Assembly: GCA_002396885.1 (NCBI GenBank)
Contig: DGXY01000132.1
Coordinates: 32,843 to 41,996, forward strand
Reading direction: 5' to 3'
DNA: 9,154 nt
DNA from: Akkermansiaceae bacterium UBA5020
Lineage (GTDB): Bacteria > Verrucomicrobiota > Verrucomicrobiia > Verrucomicrobiales > DEV007
Each line of letters starts with the position of its first letter. Positions within the stretch are counted from its first letter, which is position 1. The position numbers and the translations under genes were made by a program. This document shows positions 6,324-9,154 of the stretch, piece by piece. The notes under the pieces were generated by a model. That model saw nothing but the letters and a program-made list of their open reading frames with translations, was not told the DNA's origin and searched no databases.

Positions 6324-6455
6324 GTCGGGGAAAAGAGGGATTGGTGCGTTGCCCGCCCGAGAGACGGACCGATCGGAACATACATGCAAAAATCTGTTTA
6401 GGAAACCAAAGCATTTCTCTTGGCGTCCGGGTGCCCGCGCTGTCATCTTGTCGGA
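6324..6455. promoter_or_regulatory. Divergent promoter region between the LolA-like and thioesterase genes
   Basis: 132-nt gap that must carry start signals in both directions. It holds a perfect 8-bp palindrome CCGATCGG (6369-6376), followed by an AT-rich stretch (about 6377-6420). On the minus strand TTTCCT-17 nt-TATGTT is a weak promoter-like pair for the LolA-like gene. No clear plus-strand promoter was picked out. Confidence 0.4.
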
Positions 6456-6797
6456 ATGGAAAACCACCGCCTCGCCTTGCCCGAGCACATGAACCAATAC
6501 GGCTTCCTTTTCGGGGGCTACCTCCTCGCCTGGGTCGATGAATTGGCCTGGATGGCGGCGAGCCGGGATTTTCCGGGATGCCAGCTCGTGACCGTCGGGA
6601 TGAAGGAGGTGGCATTCAAAAAGAGCGTCCGCAAAGGGGCCATTCTCACGCTGCGCGCCAGCCGGACCCGGATCGGCGATACCTCCGTGTCCTATGCGGT
6701 GAGCGCCTGGAAGGACGACCTGGAGATCTTCTCGACCGAGGTCACCCTCGTCCGAGTCGACGGGGAGGGACGCAAACAATCCCTTCCCAAGGGCTGA
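6456..6797 (+). CDS. Acyl-CoA thioesterase, hotdog fold (YciA/BACH type)
   Basis: 113-residue single-domain hotdog thioesterase, expected to hydrolyse acyl-CoA to free fatty acid and CoA in the cytoplasm. The family signature is clear: N13-x2-G16-x2-F19-G20-G21 followed by LLAWVDELAW (23-32), with D28 as the likely catalytic acid and the central helix running to about 38. The strands VTVGMKEVAFKKSVRKGAILTL (45-66) and VSYAVSAWKD (78-87) complete the sheet. It is slightly shorter than E. coli YciA (about 132 residues) because both ends are trimmed; the core is intact. A TTG at 6420 would add 12 residues with no family resemblance, so ATG 6456 is used. No Shine-Dalgarno is seen. The ribokinase gene follows after 36 nt on the same strand and may be co-transcribed, although no shared pathway is obvious. 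Confidence 0.88.
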   Translation: MENHRLALPEHMNQYGFLFGGYLLAWVDELAWMAASRDFPGCQLVTVGMKEVAFKKSVRKGAILTLRASRTRIGDTSVSYAVSAWKDDLEIFSTEVTLVRVDGEGRKQSLPKG

Positions 6798-6833
6798 GGA
6801 TTTGCTAGCGTTTCAGGCCTCGTCTCCGAGCCC

Positions 6834-7787
6834 ATGAAAAAAGCCACCCGATCCAAGACCAAGACCTCGTGCCAGGTCGTCGTCGTGGGCTCCCTGAACC
6901 TCGACTATATCACCCGGGTCGAACACCTTCCGCGTCCGGGCGAAACCATCGTCGCAGACAAGATGGCCCGATTCCGGGGCGGAAAAGGGGCGAATCAAGC
7001 CATCGCCGCCGCCCGACAAGGCTGCGAAGTCACCTTGGTGGGGGCCGTCGGCTTCGACGAGGGCGGAGATGTCTACCGAAGGGTTCTCGAAGACGAGGGA
7101 ATCCACACCGACTACCTTCGCACCGCCCCCACTGAAACGGGCTCGGCCTTCATCACCGTCGATCATCAGGGCGAGAACGTGATTGTGATCGCCCCGGGAG
7201 CGAATGCCGACCTCAGAAGGAGCGATATCGCCCGCTCGGCTCCTGCGATCGAGTCCTGTGCTGTTCTGTTAGGACAATTTGAGGTTCCCACCGATACTCT
7301 GATCGAAGCGGCTCGCATCGCCAATCGAAACAAGACTCTCGTCGTGATCAATCCCTCGCCATACCTGTGGACCTTTCCGTGGGAAGAGATCCGCACCGAT
7401 GTGATCGTGGTGAATGAAACGGAGGCGGAGGCCTTGCTTGGGTTCCGCCCCGAGCCGTCGGCAGCGTCAGAGGTCCGCAAACGTCTCCACGAATTGCACG
7501 CCGAGTCTCTCGTCGTGACCCGCGGAGGGGATGAAACCCTTGCCTTCACCCGCGAGGGAGAGAGTTTCTCGATACCGGTTCTATCGGTCCTGCCCGTCGA
7601 CACGGTCGGAGCTGGAGACGCCTTCTCCGGCTGCCTCGCGGCACGTCTCGCCCAAGGCGAAACGCTCAGAACGGCACTTCGGGCGGCGAACTGCGCGGGA
7701 GCCCTCACTACCCTCGGAGCCGGCGCTCAGGATCCCATTCCGAACCGCGCGCAAGTCGATCGACACCTGCAATTCCTAGATCTGTAA
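6834..7787 (+). CDS. rbsK: Ribokinase (PfkB family)
   Basis: 317-residue PfkB-family sugar kinase best matching ribokinase, which phosphorylates D-ribose at O5 with ATP before entry into the pentose phosphate pathway; E. coli RbsK has 309 residues. Key sites are present: the substrate motif GSLNLD (19-24), with N22 and D24 matching E. coli N14 and D16; the first PfkB signature GGKGANQA (49-56); E150 in GQFEVP; NPSP (173-176); NETEAE (194-199); and the second signature DTVGAGDAF (256-263) with catalytic base D262. The C-terminal GAGAQDPIP (295-303) matches the nucleotide and monovalent-cation region. About 13 extra basic and polar residues (MKKATRSKTK...) precede the first strand. No ribose transporter or RbsD gene is nearby in the window, so a related sugar substrate remains possible. 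It is followed 13 nt later by the beta-propeller gene. Confidence 0.9.
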   Translation: MKKATRSKTKTSCQVVVVGSLNLDYITRVEHLPRPGETIVADKMARFRGGKGANQAIAAARQGCEVTLVGAVGFDEGGDVYRRVLEDEGIHTDYLRTAPTETGSAFITVDHQGENVIVIAPGANADLRRSDIARSAPAIESCAVLLGQFEVPTDTLIEAARIANRNKTLVVINPSPYLWTFPWEEIRTDVIVVNETEAEALLGFRPEPSAASEVRKRLHELHAESLVVTRGGDETLAFTREGESFSIPVLSVLPVDTVGAGDAFSGCLAARLAQGETLRTALRAANCAGALTTLGAGAQDPIPNRAQVDRHLQFLDL

Positions 7788-7800
7788 CCCATTCGTCTTC

Positions 7801-9129
7801 ATGAACGCAAATCTTGTTGTCACGCTCATCGCAGCCTGTTCCACCACCCTCTCCGCAGCGCCGTGGCCCCAGTTCCGCGGCCCCAGAGGCGACGGCGTCT
7901 CCACCGCCGAGAATGTGCCGGTGACCTTTGGAGAGAAGGATTCCCTGAAATGGAAAACAGAGCTACCGGGCCGCGGCTGGTCGTCCCCCGTCTTCGATGG
8001 AAAAACCCTCTGGGTGACGACCGCGGAAGAAATCTTCCCGGACGAAGAGGAAAAGACACGCATTCTCAAGCAAGCAGGCGAAGAGGCGAAGGTGTTCGCG
8101 TCGCGACAGGTCGCCACAAGGATTGAGCTGTCCGCCCTCGCCATCGACTACGAAAACGGCAAGATCACGAAGACGATTGCCCTCGCCACGATCGACAACC
8201 CCCAAACCATCCACACTCTCAACAGCTTTGCCTCCCCTACCCCGGTGATCGAGGGAAACCGGCTTTACGCCCATTTCGGAGCCTTCGGAACCTTTGCGAT
8301 CGACACCGAGCAGGGTGCGATCGTCTGGCAGAAAAAGATCGACCTCGAGCACGGAGTGGGCCCAGGGAGTTCGCCGCTGCTCCACGGTGGCCGCCTGGTC
8401 CTGATCTGCGACGGCGTGGACCGGCAGTTCGTCACGGCCCTCGACGCCGCCTCGGGCGAGGAAGTCTGGACGACGGATCGACCCTCCATGCGCGCCGCGA
8501 CCGGCGATCAGAAAAAATCCTACAACACGCCGATCGTCGTTGTCGGCAGGGACGGCAAGGAGCAGCTCGTTTGCATGGGGGCCCAATGGCTCGTCAGTTA
8601 TGATCCCGCCACGGGCAAGGAGTTCTGGCGGCTCGACCACGGAGACGGCTTCTCCGTCGTGCCCCGACCGGTTTATAGTCCCAAGACCGGGCTCCTTTAC
8701 CTCAGCACGGGATATGGGAAACCCGAGCTCCTCGCGGTGCGGATCGACGGGGAAGGCGACATCACCGGATCCGACAAAATCGCCTGGCGCGAGGCAAAAC
8801 GGATCCCCGCCCGGCCCTCACCGATTCTCGTCGGAGACGAACTCTACGTCATTGCTGACGGGGGCGTGGCGAGCTGCTTCGACGCCGGCACGGGCACGCT
8901 TCATTGGACGGAACGGATCGACGGCAACTACTCCTCCTCCCCGCTCTTCGCCGACGGCCATCTCTTTTTCGCCAATCACGAAGGGGTCGTCACCGTCGTC
9001 AAACCCGGCCGGAGCCTTGAAGTCGTCTCGAGAAACCCCCTCGAAGGAACGATCATGGCGTCACCTCTCGCTCTCGATGGTAACCTCATTCTTCGGAGCG
9101 GCACGGCCCTTTACCGCTTCTCCAAATGA
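7801..9129 (+). CDS. Secreted PQQ-like (BamB-type) beta-propeller protein
   Basis: 442-residue exported protein of the PQQ-binding-like beta-propeller family that is abundant in Planctomycetes and Verrucomicrobia. Residues 1-19 look like a signal peptide (LVVTLIAACSTTLSA), with cleavage near AAP. The mature start WPQFRGPRGDG (22-32), then LPGRGWSSPV (55-64) and LNSFASPTPVIEGNRLY (140-156), are typical of this group. Repeated blade patterns end in D-x-x-x-G-x-x-x-W: DTEQGAIVW (168-176), DAASGEEVW (215-223), DPATGKEFW (268-276), DAGTGTLHW (361-369). A charged, probably helical insertion (about 76-108) splits the first blades; similar insertions occur in relatives. Classic BamB is a lipoprotein in the Bam complex, but the one cysteine here (C13) has no good lipobox. 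No catalytic PQQ-dehydrogenase residues can be assigned, so a binding or scaffold role in the periplasm is more likely than enzyme activity. It lies 13 nt after the ribokinase gene. Confidence 0.87.
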   Translation: MNANLVVTLIAACSTTLSAAPWPQFRGPRGDGVSTAENVPVTFGEKDSLKWKTELPGRGWSSPVFDGKTLWVTTAEEIFPDEEEKTRILKQAGEEAKVFASRQVATRIELSALAIDYENGKITKTIALATIDNPQTIHTLNSFASPTPVIEGNRLYAHFGAFGTFAIDTEQGAIVWQKKIDLEHGVGPGSSPLLHGGRLVLICDGVDRQFVTALDAASGEEVWTTDRPSMRAATGDQKKSYNTPIVVVGRDGKEQLVCMGAQWLVSYDPATGKEFWRLDHGDGFSVVPRPVYSPKTGLLYLSTGYGKPELLAVRIDGEGDITGSDKIAWREAKRIPARPSPILVGDELYVIADGGVASCFDAGTGTLHWTERIDGNYSSSPLFADGHLFFANHEGVVTVVKPGRSLEVVSRNPLEGTIMASPLALDGNLILRSGTALYRFSK

Positions 9130-9154
9130 ACCGCCGGGAGGCTGGGAAACATCC

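Noticed and set aside
6324..6779. N-terminal extension of the LolA-like frame (152 more residues)
   Set aside because: It runs antisense through the thioesterase gene and would bury an otherwise perfect signal peptide beginning at 6323.
7801..7860. Lipoprotein signal (lipobox) in the beta-propeller protein
   Set aside because: C13 follows L-I-A-A, which partly resembles a lipobox, but the N-terminus lacks basic residues, the hydrophobic stretch before it is very short, and a signal peptidase I site near AAP fits better.

Overview
The window looks like a piece of chromosome from a high-GC, Gram-negative member of the PVC group, most likely a Verrucomicrobiota. This is an inference. It rests on a secreted PQQ-type beta-propeller protein with the WPQFRGP signature common in Planctomycetes and Verrucomicrobia, an OprO/P-type porin of a kind frequent there, a LolA-like 'outer membrane lipoprotein-sorting' protein, and the absence of a usable Shine-Dalgarno sequence before all nine assigned starts. 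I see no mobile element, phage gene, CRISPR array, tRNA or rRNA.

Layout. Positions 1-3962 hold four minus-strand genes in a row. In transcription order they are an alpha/beta hydrolase (3962-3159), a TIM-barrel sugar-phosphate isomerase/epimerase (3108-2242), a PAP2 membrane phosphatase with an extra C-terminal beta-rich domain (2186-777), and the N-terminal third of polyphosphate kinase Ppk1 (720 to the window edge). The three gaps are 50, 55 and 56 nt, which fits one transcript but does not prove it. A 336-nt divergent intergenic region (3963-4298) separates them from a plus-strand outer-membrane porin (4299-5486). The porin ends at a likely intrinsic terminator and faces a convergent minus-strand LolA-like periplasmic protein (6323-5565). 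After a second divergent gap (6324-6455) comes a plus-strand run: a hotdog acyl-CoA thioesterase (6456-6797), a ribokinase (6834-7787) and a secreted PQQ-like beta-propeller protein (7801-9129), with gaps of 36 and 13 nt.

How the genes may work together. Ppk1, the PAP2 phosphatase and a porin of the phosphate-selective O/P family together suggest phosphate or polyphosphate handling. No convincing Pho box was found and the porin family is functionally broad, so this is only a hypothesis. The hydrolase and isomerase could be consecutive steps in breaking down a sugar ester or lactone. The LolA-like protein and the beta-propeller protein belong to envelope families, and ribokinase to sugar catabolism.

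Overall the window is mostly ordinary metabolic and envelope genes. The most distinctive item is the PAP2 fusion: its topology places an uncharacterised beta domain on the same periplasmic face as the active site, and it carries a Ser-to-Cys change in the second phosphatase motif. No clearly new multi-gene system is visible.
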